From the NCBI GenBank assembly GCA_051252515.1, contig JBPOFS010000003.1, forward strand, positions 186,001 through 250,000: a stretch of 64,000 nucleotides of DNA, read 5' to 3'. The position numbers and the translations under genes are program-made. Positions 54,850-63,241 of the stretch are shown in pieces (position 1 is the stretch's first letter; each line of letters begins with the position of its first letter). The stretch comes from UBA5078 sp051252515 (lineage in GTDB: Bacteria > Pseudomonadota > Gammaproteobacteria > Pseudomonadales > Pseudohongiellaceae). The notes below the pieces were generated by a model that saw only the letters and a list, made by a program, of their open reading frames with translations, was not told the origin of the DNA and made no database searches.

Positions 54850-54867
54850 TTGGCATGATCCTCGCTT
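54850..54867 (+). promoter_or_regulatory. candidate sigma-54 promoter
   Basis: TTGGCATGATCCTCGCTT has GG and GC separated by exactly 10 bases and matches the -24/-12 consensus (TTGGCACG-N4-TTGCTT) at all but two fixed positions. It lies 88 bases before the diguanylate cyclase ATG. No activator site was recognised. Confidence 0.5.
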
Positions 54868-54954
54868 AAGGTGCTTAGCAGGCATTAATTTCGATGCGAT
54901 CTGCAGAACTTTGCCGTATGGGCAAGAAACAAGGACCGAAGGAGCGCTATTCGA

Positions 54955-55881
54955 ATGGCAACGCCACTACAAACATCGAATACTATTGATTTCAATAGTG
55001 CCAGACTTAGTCTAAGCAAACCGCAGACTCCGCCTCCCAGCGATTTTGTGCGCGAAGATTACAGTGAAAGACGTTATCGCATGGCGGCGAGCCTTCAAAC
55101 CACTCTCGATATCGAGCAGTTATTGCATACGTTTCTAGCAGAGCTAAAACCAAACGTTGAGCTCGACGGGCTGCAATACATCAATGAGAACCAAAAACTG
55201 CAAACAGTGACAGGACGCAAAGCCTCGCACAGCTGTGGTTATCGCCTTATTACGGCAAACGATCACCTCGGTGAAATCGTGTTCTACCGCAATACTCGAT
55301 TCTCAGACAAAAATTTACAAGCGATCGAAGTCATGCTGAGCGCACTTATTTGTCCGCTCCGAAATGCACTGACTTATCGCGATGCCCTAATGGCATCACT
55401 AACAGATTCTTTGACAGGCGCTGGCAATCGTATAGCGATGGATAACGCACTGGATCGAGAAATAAACCTGGCTAGCCGTTTCAAACAACCCTTGTCCCTT
55501 CTCGTTCTCGACATCGACCGTTTCAAGTTCGTGAACGATACCTACGGACACAGTGCGGGCGATGCAGTCCTCAAGCACTTGGTCGACACGCTTAACAAAA
55601 TCAATCGCAGCACCGACCTCACTTTCCGTTATGGCGGAGATGAGCTCGTGGTGATCCTCAATCGCACCAATGCTGATGGCGCATTGATCATTGCAGAACG
55701 GTTACGAACTGCTTTCGAAAGCAATGCACTACATTTTGAAGAAGACATCATTAGTACTAGCGTCAGTATTGGCGTGACATCATTCAACGCCAAAGACAGC
55801 GCAGAAACAATGTTCAAACGCGCAGACAAAGCGCTGTATTTGATCAAGAGCGAAGGCGGCAACAAAGTCATCGGGCTCTAA
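54955..55881 (+). CDS. diguanylate cyclase with GAF-like N-terminal domain
   Basis: Makes c-di-GMP from two GTP. Residues about 40-145 form a GAF-like sensor region with the motif ASHSCGYRLIT; residues about 150-308 are a GGDEF domain with DSLTGAGNR, DIDRFKFVNDTYGHSAGD, the product-inhibition site RSTD (218-221) and active site GGDEL (227-231), correctly spaced by five residues. No membrane segment, so cytoplasmic. The Pseudomonas counterpart by position is PA3177. AGGAG lies 10 bases before the ATG. Followed after 42 bases by a degenerate paralogue. Confidence 0.9.
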   Translation: MATPLQTSNTIDFNSARLSLSKPQTPPPSDFVREDYSERRYRMAASLQTTLDIEQLLHTFLAELKPNVELDGLQYINENQKLQTVTGRKASHSCGYRLITANDHLGEIVFYRNTRFSDKNLQAIEVMLSALICPLRNALTYRDALMASLTDSLTGAGNRIAMDNALDREINLASRFKQPLSLLVLDIDRFKFVNDTYGHSAGDAVLKHLVDTLNKINRSTDLTFRYGGDELVVILNRTNADGALIIAERLRTAFESNALHFEEDIISTSVSIGVTSFNAKDSAETMFKRADKALYLIKSEGGNKVIGL

Positions 55882-55923
55882 AGAAGCAAATTAAACAATA
55901 GCGACGCTATCAAGGGGTAAATC

Positions 55924-56835
55924 ATGGTCGTCTCCGTACATGCAAAAATGCAGTCCGAGGCTAATGCAGACAAGACAAAACAAATTCTGCAAACCGACGC
56001 TTTCAATGGCGACAAGCTTGACTTGAAAATGCAGTTGACTGAAGCACTGCAAGCATCAATTGATCTTAACGAATTACTGACTATTTTCTTGGAAAGGGTC
56101 AGTGCCGTTGTGCGCCTTGATGGGATTCAATACATCAATGAAGATGCCAATGTCAGATCAAGCGTAGCCAAACAAGCCACTCACAGTTGCGGTTATCGCC
56201 TAATTACCAATGAAGACAATCTAGGCGAGATTATTTTCAAACGTGGACGCAAGTTCACCGAAAAAGAACTTAGCGTTCTAGAGACTTTACTATCACCATT
56301 GATTCACCCATTGCGCAACGCCTTGCTTTACAAAGAGGCGGTCAAAGCTGCATTTGCAGATGTTGTCACAGGGGTCGTGAACAAGTGTTATTTACAAGAC
56401 AATCTTGAGCGCGAGATTGATTTGGCCAAACGCCACAATCAAGCCTACTCAATATTGATGATAGAAGTGGATAGCCTAGGGAAAAATTCCAGCAGCTCGC
56501 TACTGAAGCAATCCAAAAAAGGATTGACTGATCTTGCCCAACGAATTGTTAAGCTCTCGCGATTAACCGATACAGTCTATCGATGTGAATCAGGGCTATT
56601 TTTGGCGACATTAAGCAATACTGATCGCGCAGGCTCTCACGTGATTGCTAAACGCATTGCAGAAAGCGCTCACAATCTTGTGTTAATGGAAGATGATAAA
56701 GCCGTGCAGAAATTAACGCTGAGTGTTGGTGTGGCGGTAATGACTGGTACTGATACCAGTGCAAGTTTAATCGACCGCGCTAGCAAGGCATTAGCTAATG
56801 CCAAGAAGCGCGGTGGCAATCTAATACACAGTTAA
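55924..56835 (+). CDS. degenerate GGDEF protein retaining the c-di-GMP I-site
   Basis: A 303-residue paralogue of the preceding gene. The N-terminal domain is clearly related (DGIQYINEDANVR ... ATHSCGYRLITNEDNLGEIIFKR ... PLIHPLRNALLYKEA). The GGDEF core is altered: the active-site motif reads ESGLF (222-226), DIDRFK has become EVDSLG, and the DTYGHSAGD loop is lost. RLTD at 213-216 keeps the RxxD inhibitory-site pattern at the exact distance. Cyclase activity is therefore unlikely; a c-di-GMP receptor role is inferred. It shares its stop codon bases with convergent rluB. Confidence 0.85.
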   Translation: MVVSVHAKMQSEANADKTKQILQTDAFNGDKLDLKMQLTEALQASIDLNELLTIFLERVSAVVRLDGIQYINEDANVRSSVAKQATHSCGYRLITNEDNLGEIIFKRGRKFTEKELSVLETLLSPLIHPLRNALLYKEAVKAAFADVVTGVVNKCYLQDNLEREIDLAKRHNQAYSILMIEVDSLGKNSSSSLLKQSKKGLTDLAQRIVKLSRLTDTVYRCESGLFLATLSNTDRAGSHVIAKRIAESAHNLVLMEDDKAVQKLTLSVGVAVMTGTDTSASLIDRASKALANAKKRGGNLIHS

Positions 56836-57608
56836 CGCCGTGAAGCCGTCTGCTTACGCTGACGCGGTTTAAGCGGCAAATTAACTGCATTATAAAGCAA
56901 GGTCATTTCTTCGCGGGGCAGTTCATAGAACTCGCCTCGTTTTACTTTGCTCGGGATAAAAATTGGGCCATAGCGAACACGCTTAAGGCGACTAACGCGA
57001 ATCCCTTGCGACTCCCAGAGTTTACGTACTTCCCTGTTACGCCCTTCCATAAGCACAACGTGATACCAACGGTTCGCCCCTTCTCCGGCAAAATATTGAA
57101 TATCGGTAAAACGACAAAGATGGTCGTCAATCACGACACCTTTGTGCATAGCGTCTATCACCTCTAAAGACACGTCACCCATAACACGCACTGCGTACTC
57201 ACGATCCACTTTTGACGATGGATGCATTAGACGATTAGCCAATTCACCATCTGTCGTGAACAACAGCAGTCCGCTGGTATTAATATCAAGTCGTCCTATT
57301 GCCACCCAACGACCGTGAGTGATTTTAGGAAGCTTATCGAACACCGTGCGACGACCTTCGGGATCTTTGCGTGTGCAAACTTCGTCTTCAGGCTTGTTAT
57401 AAAGAAGCACTCGCTGCATATCCACCGCAGCACTACTAGGATTGACCTTCTTGCCATCGACAAGCAAGGCATCTCCGCTCTTAACCCTGTCACCAATATT
57501 GGCGACTACTCCATTAATCTGAACGCGCCCAGCCTTAATCCAACCTTCTAACTCACGCCTTGAACCAAACCCTGCTCTAGCCAATACTTTCTGTAATTTT
57601 TCGTCCAT
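56832..57608 (-). CDS. rluB: 23S rRNA pseudouridine synthase RluB
   Basis: Forms pseudouridine 2605 in 23S rRNA. S4 RNA-binding domain (KLQKVLARAGFGSRRELEGWIKAGRVQING), catalytic aspartate in GRLDINTSGLLLFTTDG, and RNREVRKLWESQGIRVSRLKRVRYGP. I start at ATG MDEKLQ (AGAGG 6 bases upstream; about 258 aa) rather than an upstream start adding 11 residues. Next to scpB-scpA, as is common; the stop codon overlaps that of the convergent GGDEF paralogue. Confidence 0.93.
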   Translation of the reverse strand: MDEKLQKVLARAGFGSRRELEGWIKAGRVQINGVVANIGDRVKSGDALLVDGKKVNPSSAAVDMQRVLLYNKPEDEVCTRKDPEGRRTVFDKLPKITHGRWVAIGRLDINTSGLLLFTTDGELANRLMHPSSKVDREYAVRVMGDVSLEVIDAMHKGVVIDDHLCRFTDIQYFAGEGANRWYHVVLMEGRNREVRKLWESQGIRVSRLKRVRYGPIFIPSKVKRGEFYELPREEMTLLYNAVNLPLKPRQRKQTASRR

Positions 57609-57666
57609 AACTGCCTCTGCTGTCTCCCGACATGAAATCAAAGTTGCCGATTAGCAACTCACTGTT

Positions 57667-58503
57667 TTACTCGTTTTCTTTAGGAGCTTCTTCGCTACCA
57701 TCTTGTTCTTCAACACTATCCTCGTCTTCAGGATCTAATCCTTCATCCAACTCTTTTTGCGCAAACTGGCCTACCCCAAGAATCTGATCCAATGGACGCT
57801 TGGCCATTGCCATCGCCTCATCTTCGTCAATCATTTCTTCCTCGTCCAAGGCTTCACTGCCCTCAGCACGCTCTTCGTGTTCGTCGCCTTGCTCACCTTC
57901 GCCAGGCAACTCCAATACGCGCATATCGGATAAATCATTTTCCTCTAGCGCAAGCTCTGGGTTCAATTTGTCCAAATCCCGGATCTCAGACAACGGAGGC
58001 AAGTCTTGCAATGACTTCAAATCGAAATAATCCAAAAACTGTCTTGTAGTGGCAAACATTGCAGGGCGACCTGGCACATCACGGTGGCCCACCACGCGGA
58101 TCCACTCTCGATCAAGCAAGGTACGCACAATCGTAGAGCTAACACTCACACCCCGAATCTCTTCGATATCACCGCGCGTAATAGGTTGGCGGTAAGCCAC
58201 TAATGCCAAAGTTTCCAATAGCGCACGTGTATAACGTTGTGGTTTTTCATCCCATAAACGGGAGATCCATTCACTCAACCCTTGGCGAACTTGGAAGCGA
58301 TACCCGGAGGCCACTTCTTTGAGCTCAAACCCACGACCCTCGCAATCTTCTGCGATCTGCGCCAACGCTGCCCGCAGCTCGTCGTCACTAGGACGTTCCT
58401 CTTCGAGAAACACTTCAGAGATAGCCGTAAGAGAAAGTGGTTTACCTGCACTAAGCAGCAAGCCTTCAATAATTTGCTTTAGTTTGTTTTCGTTCTCACT
58501 CAT
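57667..58503 (-). CDS. scpB: segregation and condensation protein ScpB
   Basis: Winged-helix subunit of the SMC-ScpAB condensin. Two winged-helix domains occupy about residues 8-170 (LKQIIEGLLLSAGKPLSLTAISEVF, ALLETLALVAYRQPITRGDIEEIRGV, GRPAMFATTRQFLDYFDL). An unusually long acidic tail (about 195-278, many Glu/Asp) follows. Overlaps scpA by ATGA. Confidence 0.93.
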   Translation of the reverse strand: MSENENKLKQIIEGLLLSAGKPLSLTAISEVFLEEERPSDDELRAALAQIAEDCEGRGFELKEVASGYRFQVRQGLSEWISRLWDEKPQRYTRALLETLALVAYRQPITRGDIEEIRGVSVSSTIVRTLLDREWIRVVGHRDVPGRPAMFATTRQFLDYFDLKSLQDLPPLSEIRDLDKLNPELALEENDLSDMRVLELPGEGEQGDEHEERAEGSEALDEEEMIDEDEAMAMAKRPLDQILGVGQFAQKELDEGLDPEDEDSVEEQDGSEEAPKENE

Positions 58504-59429
58504 TCACTTCTTGCCTTCAAATGGATTGGGCCAAAAGGTTCACTCTGGACGATTTCAACTAGGGAGTCTTTAATCAACTCCATAACCGCTAGGAATGTGA
58601 CGACTACTCCTAGTCGCCCTTCTTCTCGCATCAGCAATGAGACCAAAGGAACAAAGTGCTGACTAGAAAGTCGTACAAGGATTTCGGACATTTTTTCACG
58701 AGTCGATAAGGTTTCGCGTTGCACATGATGACGCTCAAACATATCCGCTCGGCGCAATACCATCGCCAGAGAAACCAGCAACTCTTTGAGATCTACATCC
58801 GGCTCCGGTGCCGTTCGCTCCATTTTCGGAGTTTCTGCCTCGGCAACAAAAATATCACGCTCAAGTCGAGGCAGCTCATCTAAGTCTTCCGCGGCTTGTT
58901 TATAACGCTCGTACTCTTGTAAGCGACGAATGAGCTGCGCACGCGGATCCTCTTCGTCCTCTTCATCAAGACTACTACGAGGCAATAACATACGTGATTT
59001 GATCTCGGCTAGCATCGCCGCCATCACTAGATATTCGGCCGCCAACTCAAATTGGCTCGCCTCCATGAGGTCCACATAAGCCATATATTGATCAGTAATG
59101 TCGGCCACGTTGATATTAAGAATATCGATATTTTGCCGCTTAATTAAATACAGCAATAAATCTAACGGTCCCTCAAAGGCCTCAAGAAACACTTCCAAAG
59201 CGTCTGGCGGAATATAAAGATCTCGCGGCAATTCGGTGTAAGCCTTGCCGTCGATGAACGCGAAAGGCATTTCCTGCTGCCCAACGTCCCCCTCTTCGGA
59301 TTGCCCTTCTTCCGCTTTGACACGCTGCATACCTGCCGTCATGCGTCGCACAGTCTCCACATTAATAGTGTCGAGCGCCGGCTCTGAGGGCTCGGGCTGT
59401 TCGCTTTGTGTTGGTTTGTCGTCTTGCAT
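58500..59429 (-). CDS. scpA: segregation and condensation protein ScpA
   Basis: Kleisin subunit bridging SMC heads. Kleisin N-terminal region FEGPLDLLLYLIKRQNIDILNINVADITDQYMAYV, the adjacent helix AAEYLVMAAMLAEIKSRMLLPR, and a C-terminal winged helix. 309 aa, with about 75 extra N-terminal residues of low complexity compared with the core. 10 bases after trpS. Confidence 0.93.
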   Translation of the reverse strand: MQDDKPTQSEQPEPSEPALDTINVETVRRMTAGMQRVKAEEGQSEEGDVGQQEMPFAFIDGKAYTELPRDLYIPPDALEVFLEAFEGPLDLLLYLIKRQNIDILNINVADITDQYMAYVDLMEASQFELAAEYLVMAAMLAEIKSRMLLPRSSLDEEDEEDPRAQLIRRLQEYERYKQAAEDLDELPRLERDIFVAEAETPKMERTAPEPDVDLKELLVSLAMVLRRADMFERHHVQRETLSTREKMSEILVRLSSQHFVPLVSLLMREEGRLGVVVTFLAVMELIKDSLVEIVQSEPFGPIHLKARSE

Positions 59430-59439
59430 CGCTTTTGCG

Positions 59440-60654
59440 TTACCTGTATTTCAGCCCCATGGCCTGACGAACATCATCCATTGTTTGTGCGGCGGTTTCA
59501 CGAGCGGCCGCCGTTCCTGCTGCCAGTATTTCTCTGACCGCGTCTGGGTTCTTCTCATACTCACTAGCACGTACTTGTATAGGCTCTAACTCAGCGACTA
59601 CGGCATCGATCACTGGACGTTTACACTCTAAACAGCCGATACCCGCACTTCGACACCCTTGCTCAACCCATTGCTGAGTCGTTGCATCAGAATACACTTC
59701 ATGGAGCTGCCACACTGGGCAATTCTTAGGATCACCTGGGTCTGTGCGGCGCACTCGCGCTGGGTCCGTGGGCATTTTTGAGATTTTCGTGCTCACCTGA
59801 TCTATCGGTTCACGCAATGAAATCGTGTTGTTGTAAGACTTAGACATTTTCTGTCCATCCAAGCCGGGCATCTTAGAAGCGGGTGTTAACAAGGCTTGCG
59901 GTTCAGCAAGAATGATCTTACCACTGCCCTCTAAAAAGCCTTGTAGACGCTCCCTATCACCGGCCGAAAGGTTCTGCTGTGCGGCAAGCAATTCTCGGCC
60001 TGTCGCCATCGCTTCTTGGCTACCCTGCTCTTGATAGGCCTTACAGAGCGCCTTGTACTGTTTCGCTGCCTGCTTGCTCATCTTACGAATAGCCGCTTGA
60101 GCTAAGGTTTCGAAATCGGGCCCTTTGCCAAACATGTGGTTGAATCGGCGTGCCACTTCCCTTGTGATCTCTACATGGGCGACCTGATCAGCCCCCACAG
60201 GCACGCGGCCCGCTTTGTAGATTAGGATATCGGCGCTTTGCAGCAATGGGTAACCAAGGAAACCATAGGTTTGGAGATCTTTGTCTTTTAGCTTGTCTTG
60301 CTGGTCTTTAAAGCTTGGTACTCGCTCAAGCCATCCCAACGGGGTGATCATCGACAGCAATAGGTGCAGCTCTGCATGCTCTGGCACTTGCGATTGGATA
60401 AATAGCGAGGCTTTCTTTGGATCCACCCCTACAGCCAACCAATCGATCACCATGTCGAAGACGCTTTTCTCGAGGATACTCGGGTCATCGTAGTGGGTTG
60501 TCAGTGCATGCCAGTCAGCGACGAAGAAATAGCATTCGAACTCAGATTGTAAGTTGACCCAATTTTTTAGGACCCCGTGTAAGTGGCCAAGGTGCAGCTT
60601 TCCCGTAGGGCGCATCCCCGATAACACGCGTTGACTCGAATCCGTGCTAGACAA
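59440..60654 (-). CDS. trpS: tryptophanyl-tRNA synthetase
   Basis: Class I synthetase: HIGH-like motif GKLHLGHLHGVL near 17, KMSKS in GLDGQKMSKSYNN. 404 aa, longer than the 334-aa E. coli enzyme because of an insertion at about 190-260 before KMSKS (KQAAKQYKALCKAYQEQGSQ and following), as seen in long TrpS of pseudomonads. Heads the trpS-scpA-scpB-rluB unit. Confidence 0.94.
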   Translation of the reverse strand: MSSTDSSQRVLSGMRPTGKLHLGHLHGVLKNWVNLQSEFECYFFVADWHALTTHYDDPSILEKSVFDMVIDWLAVGVDPKKASLFIQSQVPEHAELHLLLSMITPLGWLERVPSFKDQQDKLKDKDLQTYGFLGYPLLQSADILIYKAGRVPVGADQVAHVEITREVARRFNHMFGKGPDFETLAQAAIRKMSKQAAKQYKALCKAYQEQGSQEAMATGRELLAAQQNLSAGDRERLQGFLEGSGKIILAEPQALLTPASKMPGLDGQKMSKSYNNTISLREPIDQVSTKISKMPTDPARVRRTDPGDPKNCPVWQLHEVYSDATTQQWVEQGCRSAGIGCLECKRPVIDAVVAELEPIQVRASEYEKNPDAVREILAAGTAAARETAAQTMDDVRQAMGLKYR

Positions 60655-60792
60655 ACTTATTCCCTCTCATAGGCGTTAGATTTTCAAGTGCAGCATTATC
60701 GCAGATGGCCTAATCGAATACGACTTTTTTGCACGCCTGAGCATGCCAAATTCATCGCAGAATCAGGCACTAGGGTGTTGATTGCAGAAGGA

Positions 60793-61413
60793 TTAGAGAA
60801 ACGGCGCGGGGTCGCCTTTGCCTACACGGACCACTTCGGCAGCACCAGTGGATAGGTCCACCACTGTTGTCGGCTCAGAACCACAGGAACCGCTTTCGAT
60901 GATGAGATCTACCAAGCCACCGAGCTTATCTTCGATATCGTAGATTTGCGTAAGCGGGAACTCATCTCCGGGCATAATAAGACTCGTGCTCATAATGGGC
61001 TCACCGAGCTCGGCGATTAACGCTTGCGCCACTGCGCTATCGGGCACGCGCAAACCAATAGTCTTGCGCTTTGGATGCATCAAACGCCGTGGCACTTCGG
61101 CTGTGGCGGACAAAATAAAAGTATAAGCCCCCGGAGTGAACGCTTTTAGCAACCGATAAGCACTATTGGGCACTTTCGCATAGGTCGCGATTGCCGAGAG
61201 ATCAGAGCATACCAAGGTGAAATTATGCTTATCACCCAACTGTCGAATTCTACGAATACGCTCTAGCGCGGACTTGTCCCCCATGTGACAACCCAGTGCA
61301 TAAGTTGAATCGGTAGGATAGATAATCACCCCGCCATTCAATAGGATTTGCGCGGCCTGCTTAATGAGTCGTGGCTCTGGGTTTTGCGGATGTATTTCGA
61401 GGGTTTGCGCCAT
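60793..61413 (-). CDS. yciO: YciO/Sua5-YrdC family protein
   Basis: YrdC-fold protein of about 206 residues: EIHPQNPEPRLIKQAAQILLNGGVIIYPTDSTYALGC (KxR/SxN nucleotide site region) and PGAYTFILSATAEVPRRLMHPKRKTIGLRVPD. The N-terminus aligns with E. coli YciO, so I use the ATG at 61413. The fold binds ATP and threonylcarbamoyl-AMP in TsaC; YciO itself is only poorly characterised. A 138-base gap separates it from trpS, with no recognised signal. Confidence 0.87.
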   Translation of the reverse strand: MAQTLEIHPQNPEPRLIKQAAQILLNGGVIIYPTDSTYALGCHMGDKSALERIRRIRQLGDKHNFTLVCSDLSAIATYAKVPNSAYRLLKAFTPGAYTFILSATAEVPRRLMHPKRKTIGLRVPDSAVAQALIAELGEPIMSTSLIMPGDEFPLTQIYDIEDKLGGLVDLIIESGSCGSEPTTVVDLSTGAAEVVRVGKGDPAPFL

Positions 61414-61534
61414 GCCAGTCAAATTCCAATAGTGTCTTGGGAGAAAATGCGGTTCGAACAATAACAGACTGACGCAGACAAATCGATTACCATTATGGGC
61501 TTCAATTTCAACCCAATGGAAAAGGATAATCCCA

Positions 61535-61834
61535 ATGCTCTACGCTATTATCTCTGAAGATGTCCCTAATAGCCTGCCGTTACGCCAACAAGCCCGGCCA
61601 GCTCACTTAGAGCGACTTCAAGCCCTACACGCCGAAGGACGCATCATTATTGCTGGCCCACACCCTAGCATCGATGCAGTAGATCCAGGCGCAGCAGGGT
61701 TTAGTGGCAGCACTATTATTGCCGAATTTGACTCCCTTAGCGACGCACAACAGTGGGCTAAAGAAGACCCGTACGTAGCCGCTGGCGTCTATGCCAACGT
61801 TATCGTAAAGCCCTTCAAACAAGTCCTACCATAA
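61535..61834 (+). CDS. yciI: YciI family protein
   Basis: 99-residue ferredoxin-like protein of the YCII/DGPF superfamily: MLYAIISEDVPNSLPLRQQARPAHLERL ... AGPHPSIDA ... EFDSLSDAQQWAKEDPYVAAGVYANVIVKPF. Putative active-site His/Asp in HLERL and DPY. The biochemical role is unknown in the family. Divergent from yciO with a 121-base spacer; convergent with the following cyclophilin. Confidence 0.88.
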   Translation: MLYAIISEDVPNSLPLRQQARPAHLERLQALHAEGRIIIAGPHPSIDAVDPGAAGFSGSTIIAEFDSLSDAQQWAKEDPYVAAGVYANVIVKPFKQVLP

Positions 61835-61843
61835 CAATAACGC

Positions 61844-62449
61844 TCAAGGCTGCGCTGGGCGCAAATCTGGAAAATTGGTATCCAATACAGCGTTCCATTT
61901 TTCAAGATCTGCCTGCTTGCGCGCCTTGAGCGCGCTCGTATCACCACTAATGCTGATACTGCGAATAACATCACCGCGATTAATTTTGTAAATTGTATCC
62001 AGACCGCTGCTAATACGTCCGAAAACTGAATGTTTGCCATCTAGGTGTGGCGTGGGCACCAAGGTCAAAAAGAACTGACTCCCATCGGTGCCTATCCCGC
62101 TATTAGCCATCGATAGTGTCCCAGGGCGAGTGTGTTTCAGAATCATCTCACCTGTAAATTGATACCCTGGACCGCCGGTACCATTACCCTTCGGATCTCC
62201 ACCTTGAATGACGAAATTGCGTTCCACCCGATGAAAATTTAAACCATCGTAATAACCCCTTTGCGCCAAGTTAACGAAATTAGCGACTGAAGTGGGCGCC
62301 GCGCGTTCGTTCAGCTCCACTTCGATTGTGCCTTTATCAGTCACAATGGTGGCCTTTAGACCTTGTGCGAACGCCCCTTGCGACAATAAGCCCAGTACCA
62401 ACACAACACACAAATGACGTATAGCGGGGATAGTTTGCCAGATCTTCAT
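61844..62449 (-). CDS. ppiA: periplasmic peptidyl-prolyl cis-trans isomerase (PpiA type)
   Basis: Cyclophilin with signal peptide about 1-28 (HLCVVLVLGLLSQGAFAQ). Catalytic region LNFHRVERNFVIQGGDPKGNGTGGPGYQF, then GTDGSQFFLTLVPTPHLDGKHSVFGRI. 201 aa. The second cyclophilin in the window and closer to the classical PpiA/PpiB sequence. Start overlaps the xthA stop by 4 bases. Confidence 0.9.
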   Translation of the reverse strand: MKIWQTIPAIRHLCVVLVLGLLSQGAFAQGLKATIVTDKGTIEVELNERAAPTSVANFVNLAQRGYYDGLNFHRVERNFVIQGGDPKGNGTGGPGYQFTGEMILKHTRPGTLSMANSGIGTDGSQFFLTLVPTPHLDGKHSVFGRISSGLDTIYKINRGDVIRSISISGDTSALKARKQADLEKWNAVLDTNFPDLRPAQP

Positions 62450-63219
62450 ATACTCAACCTATATTCGATAGTGACGGGCGCATGATCTGAGAACATTTGC
62501 CCTGTGTAAATTTCAGCCGATACCACTTTATCTGCCAAAGCAGGTGACACCACATGATAATCCAAACGCCACCCGACATTGTTCGCACGCGCTTGGCCTC
62601 TGGACGACCACCAACTGTACTGTTCGGCCTCTTTGTTCACGAGCCTAAATCCATCAACAAACCCTAGGTCATCATAAAGCGTATCCAACCACGCTCGCTC
62701 TTCCGGCAAGAATCCAGAATTTTTTTGATTAGGTTTCCAGTTTTTCAAATCGATTTCTTTATGGCAAATATTCCAATCACCACAAACAATATAATCGCGA
62801 TCATCTTCACTCAAACGCTTCATATGGTCCATAAAATGACCCATAAAAATGACCTTGCGCGCTTGCCGCTCATCACTACTGGAGCCTGAAGGCAGGTACA
62901 AGGATGCCACGCTTAACTTGCCGAAATCTGCCTGAATATATCGCCCTTCTTCATCGGCAATATCAAACCCTAACCCCGTGTGTACGCGATCAGGTTTTAC
63001 ACGCGCGTACAATGCAGTGCCTGAGTAACCTTTTTTAACGGCATCAAAATAATAGCAATGAAACCCAGCAGGCGAGAACATTTCATCGCTCAACTGATCG
63101 ATTTGCGCCTTAGTCTCCTGCAAACAGACCACATCGACATCACTGGTTTTCAACCAGTCGAAAAAACCTTTCCTAGCAGCAGCTCGTATACCGTTGCAAT
63201 TTAGAGTCATTATTCGCAT
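62446..63219 (-). CDS. xthA: exodeoxyribonuclease III
   Basis: AP endonuclease/3' exonuclease. Motifs: LNCNGIRAAARKGF, VVCLQETKAQ (metal Glu), CGDWNICHKEIDLKNWKPNQKNSGFLPEERAWLD, SWWSSRGQARANNVGWRLDYHVVS and C-terminal FSDHAPVTIEY. 257 aa, like the Pseudomonas enzyme. 22 bases after hemD. Confidence 0.94.
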   Translation of the reverse strand: MRIMTLNCNGIRAAARKGFFDWLKTSDVDVVCLQETKAQIDQLSDEMFSPAGFHCYYFDAVKKGYSGTALYARVKPDRVHTGLGFDIADEEGRYIQADFGKLSVASLYLPSGSSSDERQARKVIFMGHFMDHMKRLSEDDRDYIVCGDWNICHKEIDLKNWKPNQKNSGFLPEERAWLDTLYDDLGFVDGFRLVNKEAEQYSWWSSRGQARANNVGWRLDYHVVSPALADKVVSAEIYTGQMFSDHAPVTIEYRLSI

Positions 63220-63241
63220 TAAGGCGTTTCCCTATTTTGTT

